DNA of 7,097 bases from Clostridia bacterium. Its GTDB lineage: Bacteria > Bacillota > Clostridia > Oscillospirales > Acutalibacteraceae. The translations under genes were made by a program, and so were the position numbers. The stretch is from assembly GCA_900757335.1 (NCBI GenBank), contig CAAENL010000205.1:1-7097 (forward strand), given 5' to 3'. The notes under the pieces are model-generated. The model did no database searches. It had not been told where the DNA came from and saw only the letters and a list, made by a program, of their open reading frames with translations. This document shows positions 6,298 through 7,097 of this stretch, piece after piece; position 1 is the stretch's first letter; every line of letters starts with the position of its first letter.

Positions 6298-6319
6298 TTG
6301 TCCGTATTGGAGGCATGAG

Positions 6320-6793
6320 ATGATTAAACCCATAAAAGTAACAGGAATATCCGAAAAAATTTATTCCATCGCAAAACCAATTGCCGAAAGCATAGGTCTT
6401 GATATTTGGGATATAAAATTTGTAAAGGAAGGACCAAACAGATACTTAAGAATTTTTATAGACAATGATTCAGGCATAACTTTGGATGATTGTGAAAAAA
6501 TGAGTCACGCTATAAACGACCCGCTCGACGAATTAGACCCTATCCCCTATTCTTATATTTTGGAAGTGTGTTCACCCGGAATCGAACGCGAACTTATTAA
6601 AGATGAACATTTTAAAAAATTTATAGGACATGAAATAAAAATAAAGCTTATAAGACCAAATGAAAAACACGAAAAAGAAATAATAGGAAAACTTACTGAC
6701 TTTGACAAAAACATAGTTAAAGTAGAAATTTCACCCGAAGAGTATTTATCAGTAGAAAGAAAAAATATATCACATGTAAATTTAAATTATTAA
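6320..6793 (+). CDS. rimP: Ribosome maturation factor RimP
   Basis: RimP (YlxS) is a cytoplasmic factor that assists maturation of the 30S ribosomal subunit. The 157-residue product shows the N-terminal domain pattern AESIGLDIWDIKFVKE (residues 22-37), YLRIFIDNDSGITLDDCEKMS (42-62), the family signature YILEVCSPGIEREL (79-92), and a C-terminal SH3-like barrel ending in VERKNISHVNL. Length is normal for the family. The ATG at 6320 is chosen because GGAGG (6309-6313) stands six bases upstream. A longer frame opening at GTG 6266 would run through the leader hairpin and lacks a ribosome binding site. The stop codon overlaps the nusA ribosome binding site, so the two genes are one operon, as is usual in Firmicutes. 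Confidence 0.95.
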   Translation: MIKPIKVTGISEKIYSIAKPIAESIGLDIWDIKFVKEGPNRYLRIFIDNDSGITLDDCEKMSHAINDPLDELDPIPYSYILEVCSPGIERELIKDEHFKKFIGHEIKIKLIRPNEKHEKEIIGKLTDFDKNIVKVEISPEEYLSVERKNISHVNLNY

Positions 6794-6805
6794 GGAGAAA
6801 TAAGC

Positions 6806-7097
6806 ATGAGCACAGAAATATTTGAAGCACTCAGAACACTTGAAAAAGAACGCGGAATATCAATGGATTTTATGCTCGAAAAAATTAACAAAGCAATCGT
6901 AACAGCTTGTAAAAACGGATACGACGGCAACGAAGACGTTATAGTCAGGATGGATGAATCCCACGATATATTTCAGGTTGAACTTCTCAAAACGGTAGTT
7001 GACGAAGTGTATTTGCCCGGAAAAGAAATTTCCCTGGAAGATGCAAGAAAAATAAACAAAAACGTTAATATCGGAGAACAGGTAAAAATTATACTTG
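6806..7097 (+). CDS. nusA: Transcription termination/antitermination factor NusA (3'-truncated by window edge)
   Basis: The first 97 residues of NusA are visible, covering most of the N-terminal domain that binds RNA polymerase near the RNA exit channel. The S1 and KH RNA-binding domains would lie beyond the window. The sequence begins STEIFEALRTLEKERGIS, then MLEKINKAIVTACKNGY (23-39) and EISLEDARKINKN (74-86), a pattern typical of clostridial NusA. NusA modulates pausing, intrinsic termination and antitermination. The ATG at 6806 has AAGGAGA (6792-6798) seven bases upstream, overlapping the rimP stop, which indicates co-transcription with rimP. No defect is visible in the part present. Confidence 0.95.
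   Translation, partial: MSTEIFEALRTLEKERGISMDFMLEKINKAIVTACKNGYDGNEDVIVRMDESHDIFQVELLKTVVDEVYLPGKEISLEDARKINKNVNIGEQVKIIL

Noticed and set aside
6266..6319. A longer RimP starting at GTG 6266
   Set aside because: It would translate the leader hairpin, has no ribosome binding site, and adds residues unlike the family; ATG 6320 has a good site at proper spacing.
6315..6323. Two-codon mini reading frame ATGAGATGA overlapping the rimP start
   Set aside because: Its ATG is only one base from the GGAGG, too close for initiation, so it is probably chance.
1..7097. CRISPR array, tRNA/rRNA gene, insertion sequence or integrase
   Set aside because: No spaced direct repeats, cloverleaf-forming stretch, inverted-repeat-bounded transposase or recombinase motif was seen; nearly all of the window is accounted for by genes.

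Overview
The window suggests a low-GC Gram-positive bacterium of the Clostridia, most likely close to the Oscillospirales/Ruminococcaceae. The evidence is the rimP-nusA pair at the right end, whose protein sequences look clostridial, the strong AGGAGG-type ribosome binding sites, the use of GTG and TTG starts, and a phage head module of a type I associate from memory with gut Oscillospiraceae prophages. This placement rests on recognition only; no search was run.

Positions 1-5744 are one tightly packed, all-plus-strand phage head-assembly and DNA-packaging operon. In order it holds the terminase small subunit (5' end outside the window), a PBSX-type terminase large subunit, the portal, a prohead protease with a C-terminal scaffold-like region, the HK97-fold major capsid protein, a gp6-like head-tail connector, and a small head-closure-like protein. 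Genes are joined by overlaps or gaps of 0-16 bases. The one exception is the 74-base gap after the capsid gene, which holds a long hairpin without a U-tract. The module ends at a convincing intrinsic terminator (5700-5744). The most interesting feature inside it is an in-frame internal GTG start at 3528, behind a nearly perfect Shine-Dalgarno sequence. It would release a separate ~115-residue scaffold from the protease gene, in the manner of lambda C/Nu3.

Positions 5745-6223 hold one AT-rich gene of 143 codons. Its middle faintly resembles phage tail-assembly chaperones. It lies outside the head operon, after the terminator and before the chromosomal promoter.

Positions 6224-7097 are the conserved host translation/transcription operon. 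A consensus sigma-A promoter, a short leader with a GC-rich hairpin, rimP and the beginning of nusA follow one another.

Together the phage genes would build, mature, fill and close a DNA-containing icosahedral head. No tail tube, sheath, tape measure, baseplate, lysis, integrase or replication gene lies between the head genes and rimP. The head module therefore sits directly against a core host operon. It could be the right edge of a decayed prophage, a head-encoding satellite that borrows tails (capsid-forming PICI-like), or a domesticated head cluster. The window alone cannot decide between these.
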